From Agathobaculum sp. NTUH-O15-33 (GTDB lineage Bacteria > Bacillota > Clostridia > Oscillospirales > Butyricicoccaceae), in NCBI RefSeq assembly GCF_033193315.1, contig NZ_CP136187.1, positions 558,001 through 622,000 on the forward strand: a stretch of 64,000 bases of DNA. The letters are read 5' to 3'. The number at the start of each line of letters is the position of its first letter. Positions within the stretch are counted from its first letter, which is position 1. A model generated the notes under the pieces. The model saw only the letters and a program-made list of their open reading frames with translations. It was not told the DNA's origin and ran no database searches. The position numbers and the translations under genes are program-made. Shown piece after piece: positions 41,528-50,069 of the stretch.

Positions 41528-42346
41528 ATGCAGTATGTAAAGCTAAACAACGGCGAAAAAATCCCGCAGCTGGGCCTTGGCGTATTTCAAACGCCGGACG
41601 GCGCGCAAACGGCAAACGCGGTCAAGTGGGCGCTGGAGGCTGGCTACCGGCATATTGACACCGCGCGCTTTTACGGCAACGAACAGAGCGTTGGCGACGG
41701 CTTGCGGGAAAGCGGCGTTGCGCGTCAGGATATTTTTCTGACGACTAAGCTGTGGAACGATGATGTACGCAAGCGCCGTGCGAAGGAGGCCTTCGCGGAA
41801 AGCCTTGCCGCTTTGCAGACCGACTATGTCGATCTGTACCTGATCCACTGGCCCGTGGACGGCTTCGAGCAGGCGTGGGCCGATATGGAGGAGCTTTACG
41901 CGGCCGGAAAGATTAAATCCATCGGCGTGAGCAACTTCAATCAAAGCCATTTGGAGCGGCTTGCGGCGGTCGCCAAGGTGCGGCCCGCTATCAATCAAAT
42001 CGAAAGTCATCCGTATTTCAACAATCAGGCGCTGATCAACGCATGCTTCCGCCAAGGGATCGCGGTCGAGGTTTGGAGCCCGCTCGGCGGCAACGGCAGC
42101 AACCTGCTCAAAGACGAGGTGCTGGGCGAACTGGCGCGGAAATACGGCCGTTCCACGGCGCAGATCGTTCTGCGGTGGGACATTCAGCGAAATGTTGTGG
42201 TCATCCCGAAATCCGCGCATCGGGAGCGCATCGTTTCCAACATGGCGCTTTTCGACTTTGAACTGAGCGAAGAGGATATGCGGGCGATCGACGCGCTGGA
42301 TAAAAATCAGCGCGTGGGCCCGGACCCGGACCATGTTGATTTTTAA
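41528..42346 (+). CDS. Aldo/keto reductase, 272 aa
   Basis: NADPH-dependent reductase of the AKR superfamily. The catalytic tetrad is visible: Asp in HIDTARFYGNE, Tyr in the same motif, Lys in TTKLWN, His in YLIHWPVD. Cofactor motif VIPKSAHRERI is at the C-terminus. ATG after GGGAGGCGG; an upstream frame has no good start. Substrate unknown. Confidence 0.93.
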   Translation: MQYVKLNNGEKIPQLGLGVFQTPDGAQTANAVKWALEAGYRHIDTARFYGNEQSVGDGLRESGVARQDIFLTTKLWNDDVRKRRAKEAFAESLAALQTDYVDLYLIHWPVDGFEQAWADMEELYAAGKIKSIGVSNFNQSHLERLAAVAKVRPAINQIESHPYFNNQALINACFRQGIAVEVWSPLGGNGSNLLKDEVLGELARKYGRSTAQIVLRWDIQRNVVVIPKSAHRERIVSNMALFDFELSEEDMRAIDALDKNQRVGPDPDHVDF

Positions 42347-42357
42347 GCGTTGCATAC

Positions 42358-42398
42358 AAAAAGATCGCGCTGTGAAAAGCAGCGCGATCTTTTTGTTT
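42358..42398 (+). terminator. Terminator after aldo/keto reductase
   Basis: AAAGATCGCGCTG pairs with CAGCGCGATCTTT, followed by TTGTTTT. It may also serve the convergent gene at 42401. Confidence 0.85.
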
Positions 42399-42400
42399 TG

Positions 42401-44008
42401 TCAGCCGGTAAAGGCGCCGATCAGGCCGCCGAGGCCGTCCGTCTCAAAAATGCGGCGGTAATGATCGAGCTCTCCGCCGATGATCTCATCGATCGCCTTC
42501 ATGCCGAGCATTTCGACCGGGGCCTTGTCGTCCGTCAGCAGGCGGCCGCCGGAGGCGTAAGGCGTAAGCTGCGCGGAAACGGTTCGCATCATTTGCCGCA
42601 GCTCGCCGTCCGGCAGGCGCGAAAGAGCGGCCGTCAGATTGGCGGCGCAGTCCACGTCCATCGAAGCGAACAGCTCGCAGTTGGTGTTGTTCTCCACTTC
42701 GGCGGTGTATACGTGGGGAAAAACCGAAGCGATCGTGTCGGACAGGTACTCGTTGATGGAGTTTGCCTGTTCGGAATACATATTCATATTGACCACGATA
42801 ACGCCGCTAGGTTTTAAATGGTCCTTCAACTGCTCAAAAAACTCGACAGAGGACATTTGAAACGGAATGGTGATATCCTGATAAGCGTCGATCATGATCA
42901 CATCGTACCGCTGATCGGTCTGCGCCAGAAAGGCGCGGCCATCGTAGGTGGTGACGGGGATGTCGGCGGATAGATCGAAGTATTCGTGCGCCAGATCGGT
43001 GATCTGCTGGTCAATCTCCACGCCCTCGGTTTGTATCTGGGGAAAGTAGCGCGCGCACTGGGTGGCGTATGTGCCGGTTCCCATGCCGAGAATGAGCAGA
43101 TCGAGCGGCGCGTCCGCCGCCGCGCCCGTCATCAGCGGGGCGGCAAGCGCGTAATCGTAATACATGCCGGTCAAGCCGCCCTCTTTCATTTTGACCGACT
43201 GTACGCCCGCCATCACGTTGGTGGACAGAATAACGGCGCGGTCGGTCTCGCGCACTTGCAGGTAGTTGTAGATGGATTCGCTTTCGCTCAGCACGCCGTC
43301 CTGCCAGAAAGCCAGACGGACGCGCGGCGCGGCAGCGCAGCTAAAGGCGAAAACCAGCGCCGTTAAAAGGCACAGCCCTTTTTTCACCCCGGCGGATAGA
43401 AAATAGACAACGCACAGCGCCAGCAGGATGCCCGCGAAGATCAAAAAGGTGATCGCGGTACCGACGGCGGGGATGGTGATGAAGGTGGGGGTAAAGGTGC
43501 CGATGATGCTGCCGATGGTGTTCAAGGCGTTCAGCGTGCCGACGGTGCGGCCGTTGTCCTCCAAGTTGTCCATCGTGTATTTGGCGAGCGAAGGCGTTAC
43601 CGTGCCGAGCAGCAGCAGCGGAAAAACGAACAGACACAGGCAGGCCGCGAAGGCCGCGAAGATGAGGAACTGCTGCCGCACGAACACCGCCATCACGACC
43701 GAGATGCCCGCGATGACGAATGTGCCGACGAGCGGGATACACGCGATCCAGATGCCGGCGAAGAGGATGCGGCGGTACAGCCGGTCGGGATCGGGGTTTT
43801 TATCCGCGCTGCGGCCGCCCCAGACGTTGCCAAGCGCCATGGCGATCATGATCGTGCCGATAATGATGGTCCAAACAATCTGCGAGGAACTGAAATAGGG
43901 GGCGAGCAGCCGGCTCGCGCCCAGTTCGACTGCCATGACCGACATGCCCGAAAAAAACTCGGTCAAGTAAAGAAAGGTCTTGCTTTTTAAAATATTCCGC
44001 TTTTTCAT
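42401..44008 (-). CDS. Membrane-fused spermidine-synthase-like protein, 535 aa
   Basis: The N-terminal about 220 residues form seven or so membrane segments (FFSGMSVMAVELGASRLLAPYFSSSQIVW). The C-terminal half is a Rossmann methyltransferase-like aminopropyltransferase domain with LLILGMGTGTYA (SAM-type loop), EGVEID and DVIMIDAY. The usual spermidine synthase substrate Asp motif is only partly matched (Ala-Tyr after the Asp), so polyamine synthesis is not certain. ATG after CAGGAGG. Confidence 0.82.
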   Translation of the reverse strand: MKKRNILKSKTFLYLTEFFSGMSVMAVELGASRLLAPYFSSSQIVWTIIIGTIMIAMALGNVWGGRSADKNPDPDRLYRRILFAGIWIACIPLVGTFVIAGISVVMAVFVRQQFLIFAAFAACLCLFVFPLLLLGTVTPSLAKYTMDNLEDNGRTVGTLNALNTIGSIIGTFTPTFITIPAVGTAITFLIFAGILLALCVVYFLSAGVKKGLCLLTALVFAFSCAAAPRVRLAFWQDGVLSESESIYNYLQVRETDRAVILSTNVMAGVQSVKMKEGGLTGMYYDYALAAPLMTGAAADAPLDLLILGMGTGTYATQCARYFPQIQTEGVEIDQQITDLAHEYFDLSADIPVTTYDGRAFLAQTDQRYDVIMIDAYQDITIPFQMSSVEFFEQLKDHLKPSGVIVVNMNMYSEQANSINEYLSDTIASVFPHVYTAEVENNTNCELFASMDVDCAANLTAALSRLPDGELRQMMRTVSAQLTPYASGGRLLTDDKAPVEMLGMKAIDEIIGGELDHYRRIFETDGLGGLIGAFTG

Positions 44009-44074
44009 ACGGCGTTTTCCTCCTGCTTCCTGCCCGTATTATAGCACCGCCGGTGGTATAATTCATTTAATTTG

Positions 44075-44105
44075 GATATAATAGCCGCTTTGCGGCTATT
44101 ATATC
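44075..44105. promoter_or_regulatory. Perfect 14-bp palindrome carrying TATAAT on both strands
   Basis: GATATAATAGCCGC pairs exactly with GCGGCTATTATATC around a 3-base loop. Lies between the divergent genes at 44008 and 44276, and each arm holds a -10-like box. Confidence 0.6.
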
Positions 44106-44196
44106 ACAACCGGAATGAGGCGGCAACCGCGTTCATTCGTTGGAGAAACAGAAAAAAGATTAAAATGGTATGGGAGCAAAATGTAAGGCTAACATA

Positions 44197-44225
44197 TTGC
44201 TTTTGGCCGAAAGGTCCGATATAAT
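44197..44225 (+). promoter_or_regulatory. Promoter of the hybrid kinase gene
   Basis: TTGCTT, 17-base spacer, TATAAT, 51 bases before the start codon at 44276. Confidence 0.65.
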
Positions 44226-44275
44226 AGATATAAATGTTTAGCGGGGCATACCGTTGCGGGTAAGGAGAATTGAGA

Positions 44276-46663
44276 ATGGATCACCATTGCGATACGGGGC
44301 ATCAACAGGAGCTGGAACAAAAATATCAGGCCAGAACGCGGAATTTCCAGTGGATGATGGATGAATACGTGGGCAACGTGTATGTCAGCGACATGGAAAA
44401 CTACGAACTGCTTTACCTGAATAAAAATGCCTGCGACACCCTGCGTACACGGCCGGAAGCTGTATTAGGAAGAAAATGCTATGAAGTGATTCAAGGCAGG
44501 ACCTCGCCCTGCCCCTTCTGCACCAACGACCGCATCTGCGAGGAAGAGGTATACGAATGGGAGTTTTTCAACCCCGTTTTAGAGCGTACCTTTATGATTA
44601 AAAACCGCGTGATCGACTGGAACGGCCGCCGCGCACGCATTGAGCTGTCGCATGATATGTACAGCACGGAGTACAAGCTTGCCAAAAAGGACCGGGAGCG
44701 GGAAGCGCTGATCCGGACGATTCCGGGCGGCTTTGCCCGCGTGGATGCATCCGACCGGCGCACGATCCTTTGGTATGGCGCCGGTTTTTTGCAGCTGATC
44801 GGCTACACCAAAGAGCAATTTGAACAGGAACTGCACGCGCAGTGTACTTATATACATCCCGACGATCTGACGCGCATGCATGCCCTGATGCAGACAATCA
44901 AAGAGACCGGGGAAAGCGAGATCATGGAGATCCGCGTGATTACACATAGCGGCGAAACCAGAATATTAATGATCACGCTGTGCTACGTAGGCGGTGAAAA
45001 CAGCTGGGATGGCATTTCGTCCTATTACAGCGTCAGCATCGATGTGACCCGGGAACGGCTCGAGCAGTCGCGGCAGCGAAAGGCGCTCGAGGAAGCTTAT
45101 CAGGCCGCCCGCGTCGCCAATGACGCCAAAACGAATTTCTTATCCTCCATGTCCCACGATATCCGCACGCCGATGAACGCCATTATGGGCATGACGGCCA
45201 TCGCGCAGCTGAATCTGTCCGTGCCCGACAAGGTGCGCGATTGCTTGGAAAAGATCAATGTTTCCAGCAAGCATCTGCTCAGCCTGATCAACGAGGTTTT
45301 GGATATGTCCAAAATCGAAAGCGGCAAGATCGATCTGATCCCCGAGGAGGTCGATCTGCCCGATCTGATCCAGAACGTGGTCGACATGTGCAGGCCGATG
45401 AGCATGGAGAAAAAACTGGAATTTCAGGTCAATGTCAGTCAGGTACGGCATGAAAAGGTCATCACCGATGGCGACCGTTTGCAGCAGGTATTCACCAACC
45501 TGCTCTCCAACGCGATCAAATATACGTCCGAAGGCGGCTCGATCCGGCTGATGATCCATGAACGTCCCTCGGCGATCCCGAATAAGGGCCAGTACGAGTT
45601 TGTTTTCAGCGATACCGGTATCGGCATGGCGGAGGACTATATCCCGCATATCTTTGAACCGTTTTCGCGCGCGGAGGATTCCCGCATCAGCAAGATCCAG
45701 GGCACGGGGCTCGGCATGGCCATCACGGAAAACATCGTGCGTATGATGAACGGTACAATCGATGTCAAGAGCGAGCCGGGCGTGGGCAGTGAGTTTACGG
45801 TCTCCGTACCGTTGGAGCTGAGCGAGCAGGAGGAAGCGTACGAGGGCGAATTGTCCGGCCTGCCGGTATTGGTGGTGGACGACGATCAAATCGTTTGCGA
45901 AAGCGCGGCGGCGCTGCTGCAGGAACTGGGCATGCGCGGTTATTGGGTGCTGTCCGGCGCGGAAGCCGTTGAGCGCGTGGTGGACGCGCATGCGAGCGCG
46001 GATGATTTCTTCGCCGTGATACTGGATTGGAAAATGCCGGAGATGGACGGACTGGAGACGCTAAAAGCCATTCGGCAGCACCTTGGGGAGGATGTGCCGA
46101 TCATCATCATCTCCGCCTATGACTACTCGAATATTGAAGAGGAATTTCTGCGCGCCGGGGCGGACGCCTTTATCACCAAGCCGCTGTTTAAGTCCAAGAT
46201 GCTGCATGTGCTCCAGCTGTTTTGCTCGGTGAACCGCACAGAAAGCGCGGGCGCCGAGCCCGCCGAAAAATATCCCGCCTTAAAGGACAAGCAGGTGCTG
46301 CTGGCCGAGGATAATGAGCTGAATCGCGAGATCGCGACCGAGCTGCTGGAAATGCAGGGCCTTCGGATCGACAGCGTGGAAAACGGGCAAAGCGCCGTGG
46401 AACGGTTCCGGGATTCCGCGCCCGGCGCGTACAGCGCGATACTGATGGACATCCAAATGCCGGTCTTGGGCGGCTATGACGCCACCGCCGCGATCCGTGC
46501 GATGGACCGGCCCGATGCGAAAACCATACCGATCCTCGCCCTCACAGCCAATGCCTTCATAACCGATGTGGGCATGGCGCGCAGCGTCGGCATGAACGAT
46601 CACATCGCAAAGCCGATCGATATCGATCGTTTGATGGATGTGTTAGCCAAATGGATGCTGTAA
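44276..46663 (+). CDS. Hybrid sensor histidine kinase with two receiver domains, 795 aa
   Basis: No membrane segment is seen, so it is cytoplasmic. Domains in order: a PAS-like module with a Cys-rich loop (QGRTSPCPFCTNDRICEE), a second PAS with PAC-like end, HisKA (NFLSSMSHDIRTPMNAIMGM), HATPase (FTNLLSNAIKYTSEGGS, FSDTGIGMAED, GTGLGMAI), receiver 1 (VLVVDDDQI, ILDWKMPEMDG) and receiver 2 (VLLAEDNELN, ILMDIQMPVLGG). No DNA-binding output. ATG chosen for AAGGAG 8 bases upstream. Confidence 0.93.
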   Translation: MDHHCDTGHQQELEQKYQARTRNFQWMMDEYVGNVYVSDMENYELLYLNKNACDTLRTRPEAVLGRKCYEVIQGRTSPCPFCTNDRICEEEVYEWEFFNPVLERTFMIKNRVIDWNGRRARIELSHDMYSTEYKLAKKDREREALIRTIPGGFARVDASDRRTILWYGAGFLQLIGYTKEQFEQELHAQCTYIHPDDLTRMHALMQTIKETGESEIMEIRVITHSGETRILMITLCYVGGENSWDGISSYYSVSIDVTRERLEQSRQRKALEEAYQAARVANDAKTNFLSSMSHDIRTPMNAIMGMTAIAQLNLSVPDKVRDCLEKINVSSKHLLSLINEVLDMSKIESGKIDLIPEEVDLPDLIQNVVDMCRPMSMEKKLEFQVNVSQVRHEKVITDGDRLQQVFTNLLSNAIKYTSEGGSIRLMIHERPSAIPNKGQYEFVFSDTGIGMAEDYIPHIFEPFSRAEDSRISKIQGTGLGMAITENIVRMMNGTIDVKSEPGVGSEFTVSVPLELSEQEEAYEGELSGLPVLVVDDDQIVCESAAALLQELGMRGYWVLSGAEAVERVVDAHASADDFFAVILDWKMPEMDGLETLKAIRQHLGEDVPIIIISAYDYSNIEEEFLRAGADAFITKPLFKSKMLHVLQLFCSVNRTESAGAEPAEKYPALKDKQVLLAEDNELNREIATELLEMQGLRIDSVENGQSAVERFRDSAPGAYSAILMDIQMPVLGGYDATAAIRAMDRPDAKTIPILALTANAFITDVGMARSVGMNDHIAKPIDIDRLMDVLAKWML

Positions 46664-46680
46664 TATGACCGAGAACCCAA

Positions 46681-46717
46681 AGCGCCGCACCGCCGTGAAA
46701 AACGGCTGTGCGGCGCT
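46681..46717. terminator. Bidirectional terminator between kinase and ABC genes
   Basis: AGCGCCGCA pairs with TGCGGCGCT, with an inner CCGT/ACGG stem. Confidence 0.75.
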
Positions 46718-46721
46718 TTGC

Positions 46722-47466
46722 TTATTCCCAGCGGAAAAAACGGAGGGCGGCCGCGATACAAACGACCGCGATGCAGGCCATGAGGAGGACCGGCAACAGC
46801 ACGCTTTCCGCGGGCAGGCCAAGGGACGCGGCCTTGAGCAGCTTTATACCCTGCGTCAGCGGCAAAAGATCCGCCGCCCTTTGCAGCGCCGCGGGCATGA
46901 CTTCGTAGGGAAGCGTGGCGCCGGAAAAAATCAGCATGGGGAAGTAAAGAATACTGGCGAGAACGCTCGCCGTTTTTTCATTGGGCGCTACGCCGCCCAC
47001 CAGCATGCCGATACTGAACATGGAAAGCAGCACCAGCGCATAGCCGCAGAAGAACTGCGGTAGCGAACCGTGGATGCGCAGCCCGAAAAAGGCCGTGCCG
47101 GCCAGCCAAAGAAGCAGCAGCGAAGCGACGGCATACAGCGTATAGATCGCGACCTGCACCAGCAGGATCAGCGCGGGACTGACGGGCGTTACCTGAAAAC
47201 GCTTGAGAATCTTACGGCTGCGATAATCCGATACCACCAGCGGCAGACCCATTACGCCGCCGGCGCAAATGGAGATCGCCGCGAGCGCGCCGAAGGAACT
47301 GTCTAAAAAGGTATGGTCCGCGCCCGGATACGCGGGTCTGCCGCCGTAAATCACCCCCAGAACGGTCAATACGATGAGCGGCATGCAGATGGCGAAAATA
47401 AACATGTCCATTCCCCGCAGGGAGAGCTTCCAGCTCGGTTTTAAACATCGTGCGAAACGTTTTCAT
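46722..47466 (-). pseudogene. ABC-2 type permease, frameshifted near its N-terminus
   Basis: Six membrane segments and the GGVAPNEKTASVLASILYFPMLIFSGATLPYE block mark an ABC-2 exporter permease. The natural start is at 47466 (MKTFRTMFKTEL), overlapping the ATPase gene end by 26 bases, but one extra base near 47430 breaks the frame. Removing it reads TELKLSLRGMDMFIF and joins the rest. As it stands, the long frame starts only at 47411. Confidence 0.85.
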
Positions 47467-48184
47467 CAGGCTGTTCCTCCTCTGTGTACCAAAGATAAGC
47501 GTCCTCAAAGCGTTCGTAGGGACTGGCGGCGATCGCCTCCGCGACGGTGCCGCAAAAAATGCTTTGCCCCTGCTTTAAGATGCAAATGCTGTCGCAAAGC
47601 GCTTGCACCTCGTCCATGAAATGTGAGGTGAGCAGAATGGTGAGCCCCTGCTCCTTGAGCGCGGCAAGGGCTTTCCACACCTCGCGCCGGGCGTGGGGAT
47701 CAAGTCCGGTCGTCAGTTCGTCCAGAAAGACCACCTCGGGGTCGGGCAATAGGGCAAGCACGATAAACAGCCGCTGCCGCTGGCCGCCGGACAGCGCCTG
47801 AACGAAACTGCCGCTCTTTTCGGCGATGCCGAACCGCGCGAGCAGGGCGCGGTAATCCGCGGGCGCGCGGTAGAGCGAAGCCGTGACCTCACACAGCTCG
47901 CGCACGGTGATCCGTTCCTGATAGTTGCCCTCCTGAAACTGCACGCCCACACGCTGAAACAGCTGCTTCCTGTTTGTTCGCGGCTCTTGCCCTAAAATGC
48001 GCACGGTCCCGCCGTCCGGCCGTCTGGTCCCCAGCATGCACTCCATGGCCGTGGTCTTGCCCGCGCCGTTTGCGCCCAGCAGACCGAATATGGCGCCGCG
48101 CGGAACCGATAGGTCGAGCGCGCGCACGGCGTGCACGCCGCCGTAAGATTTGGACAGCTGCCGCGCGCAGATCGCATATTCCAT
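47441..48184 (-). CDS. ABC exporter ATPase, 247 aa
   Basis: Walker A GANGAGKTT at about residue 37, signature SGGQRQRL, Walker B VVFLDEL and the H-loop LLTSHFMDE. DrrA/CcmA-type ATPase that pairs with ABC-2 permeases for drug or lipid export. ATG after AAAGGAGGTTTTTTT. Controlled by the MerR-type operator just upstream. Confidence 0.93.
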   Translation of the reverse strand: MEYAICARQLSKSYGGVHAVRALDLSVPRGAIFGLLGANGAGKTTAMECMLGTRRPDGGTVRILGQEPRTNRKQLFQRVGVQFQEGNYQERITVRELCEVTASLYRAPADYRALLARFGIAEKSGSFVQALSGGQRQRLFIVLALLPDPEVVFLDELTTGLDPHARREVWKALAALKEQGLTILLTSHFMDEVQALCDSICILKQGQSIFCGTVAEAIAASPYERFEDAYLWYTEEEQPDENVSHDV

Positions 48185-48214
48185 AAAAAAACCTCCTTTT
48201 GTTTTGGTAACAAA

Positions 48215-48246
48215 AGAATACCACCGGCCAAAGGGCTGGTGGTAAA
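48215..48246 (-). promoter_or_regulatory. MerR-type promoter with 19-bp spacer and dyad
   Basis: On the minus strand TTACCA (48245 to 48240), 19-base spacer, TATTCT (48220 to 48215). The spacer is an inverted repeat ACCACCAGCC-N4-GGCCGGTGGT. A 19-base spacer with dyad symmetry is the hallmark of MerR-family activation. Confidence 0.78.
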
Positions 48247-48254
48247 GTGGAGAC

Positions 48255-48998
48255 TTAGGAATATTGACTTTTCATCTCGCGCAGCAGGTTCCGCATGGCA
48301 CGGGCGTTTTGTTCCGCCGCTTGCAGGGAAAGGAGCAGCTTGTCGCAGACGGCGATAATGTCATCGTCCACCCTCGGCGTGTTGAGCGCCGCGTGGATAT
48401 CGGTGTGCGGATCGCTCGACAATTCGTGCAGCAGTCGCAGGATTGCCTCCAGCGAGTAGTTGGCGCACCGCAGCGAGCGGATGATCTTTAACCGGCGGAT
48501 ATCCTCGCCCGTATAAACGCGGAAGCCGTTTTCCCGCCGTTTCACCGTCAACAGTCCGTTCATTTCCCAATTTCGCAAGGTGTCCACCGAAATGCCGAGC
48601 GCGCGTGAGACCGCTTGCCGGTTTTGGAGCGCGCCGCTTTCCGCGGGTTCGCCGGCTAGCAAAAGCCGCACGATGCGGATGGCCTCCTCCGCGTTTTGCC
48701 GCTCCTGCCGCACCTGCGCGATATAGTCGTCGGTCAGCCGGATGGCGGCGTCAAAATCGCCCGCCGCCGCGGTCTTGACTGTGCGGACGATCTTTTTGCG
48801 CAGCCCGTTTTGCAGCACCTCGACCCGAAAAGCAAGGCGGGCGAGCCGGAACTGCGCGATATGCTGCTCCGTAAATACGCGGTAGCCGTTTGCAAGCCGC
48901 CGTGCGCGCGGGACTAAGCCCAGCTCCTCATAAAGCCGCACGGTATTGGGATGGATACCGATCATTTTTGCCACCTGCGCGGTCCGATAGGTTTGCAT
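48255..48998 (-). CDS. Regulator with two MerR-type DNA-binding domains, 247 aa
   Basis: First MerR HTH: YRTAQVAKMIGIHPNTVRLYEELGLVPRARRLANGYRVFTEQHI. A second, separate one begins about residue 125: NRQAVSRALGISVDTLRNWEMNGLLTVKRRENGFRVYTGEDI. A C-terminal coiled coil follows. Most MerR proteins have only one such domain, followed by an effector domain. ATG has AAGGAGGGCGG upstream. It lies 70 bases upstream of the exporter operon it probably controls. Confidence 0.88.
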   Translation of the reverse strand: MQTYRTAQVAKMIGIHPNTVRLYEELGLVPRARRLANGYRVFTEQHIAQFRLARLAFRVEVLQNGLRKKIVRTVKTAAAGDFDAAIRLTDDYIAQVRQERQNAEEAIRIVRLLLAGEPAESGALQNRQAVSRALGISVDTLRNWEMNGLLTVKRRENGFRVYTGEDIRRLKIIRSLRCANYSLEAILRLLHELSSDPHTDIHAALNTPRVDDDIIAVCDKLLLSLQAAEQNARAMRNLLREMKSQYS

Positions 48999-49113
48999 AG
49001 CGCCGCCCTCCTTTTGTTCTATTATAGCATAACACAAAAAGGATTAGTAATTAGAGGACGGAGAAATCCGCACAAAACTAAAGAAAATCTAAGGGTATGT
49101 AGGAGATGGCACT

Positions 49114-49659
49114 ATGACCGCACAAGCAACGAGAATTACCGCATTGTACGAGCGTTTGAGCCGTGACGATGAATCACAAGGGGAAAGCAACAGCATTATC
49201 AACCAAAAAGCGTTTTTAGAGAACTACGCCAAGCGAAACAATTTTACTAACATTCGCCATTTCACAGACGATGGCGTAAGCGGCACGACCTTTGACCGCA
49301 AAGGTTTCCAAGCCATGATTGCCGAAGTGGAGGCAGGAACGGTTGCGACCATCATCGTCAAGGACATGAGCCGATTTGGACGAGATTATCTGAAAGTTGG
49401 TCTTTACACCGACGTTTTGTTCAAGGACAAGGGTGTGCGCTTTATCGCCATCAATAACGATATCGACAGTGACAAGCAGGGCGATAACGATTTTACTCCC
49501 TTTTTGAATATCATGAACGAGTGGTACGCCAAAGCTTCCAGTCGGAAAATACAGGCGATTTTCAAATCCCGTATGCTGGAGGGCAAGCGTGTATCGCCCA
49601 GTGTTCCCTATCTAAAGAATGAATCAAAATCTATTGACAAATGTGTTTACAAGCAGTAA
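49114..49659 (+). pseudogene. Truncated large serine recombinase, N-terminal 170 residues
   Basis: Catalytic domain of the TndX/CcrB-like recombinases from Firmicute mobile elements: ITALYERLSRDDE with the nucleophile Ser, RHFTDDGVSGTTFDRKGFQ, VKDMSRFGRDYLKVG. The frame diverges after KRVSPSVPYL, exactly where the low-GC BlaI-like operon begins, so the recombinase and zinc-ribbon domains are lost. A remnant of an integrative element. RBS TAGGAGATGG. Confidence 0.85.
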
Positions 49660-49688
49660 ACTAATAATAGAGTTTACTGCTTGTAAAC
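49634..49688 (+). promoter_or_regulatory. Promoter and double palindromic operator of the BlaI-like operon
   Basis: TTGACA (49634), 17 bases, TAAACT (49657). GTTTACAAGCAGTAAAC (49645 to 49661) and its exact reverse complement (49672 to 49688) form a 44-bp inverted repeat. Each arm is itself a palindrome GTTTAC-N5-GTAAAC, typical for dimeric BlaI-family repressors. Confidence 0.85.
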
Positions 49689-49704
49689 AAAAGGAGGTAC
49701 AGTA

Positions 49705-50067
49705 ATGATTGAATACAAATTAGGCGAAGTTGAGATGCGGTTTGCAGATATTATTTGGAAGAATGAGCCGCTACCATCGGGAGAACTTGTAAAACTTGCA
49801 GAAAAGGAACTTAGTTGGAACCGGTCAACTACATACACGATTTTGCGGCGGCTTTGTCAACGAGGTATGTTCCAAAATGAAAAAGGAAAGGTTACTTCTC
49901 TTGTTTCAAAGGCGGATTTTATTTCTGCACAAAGTGAAAAGTTTGTTGAGGAAACTTTCTCTGGATCGCTCCCGAAGTTTTTAGCTTCCTTTGCCAGACG
50001 AAAAAAACTGTCCGATAATGAGATAGAGGAAATACAAAAGTTTATTGATGAACGCAGGGAGGTGTAG
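49705..50067 (+). CDS. BlaI/MecI-like repressor, second copy, 120 aa
   Basis: Winged helix: GEVEMRFADIIWKNEPLPSGELVKLAEKELSWNRSTTYTILRRLCQRGMFQNEKG, with the C-terminal dimer helix KLSDNEIEEIQKFIDERREV. Closer to classical BlaI in length than the copy at 25410. It should bind the 44-bp operator upstream. RBS AAAGGAGGTACAGTA. Followed by the peptidase gene after 2 bases. Confidence 0.92.
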   Translation: MIEYKLGEVEMRFADIIWKNEPLPSGELVKLAEKELSWNRSTTYTILRRLCQRGMFQNEKGKVTSLVSKADFISAQSEKFVEETFSGSLPKFLASFARRKKLSDNEIEEIQKFIDERREV

Positions 50068-50069
50068 CC

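Noticed and set aside
42401..44008. Assigning the speE gene name
   Set aside because: The substrate-binding Asp motif is not fully conserved and the protein is fused to a membrane domain, so polyamine synthesis is uncertain.
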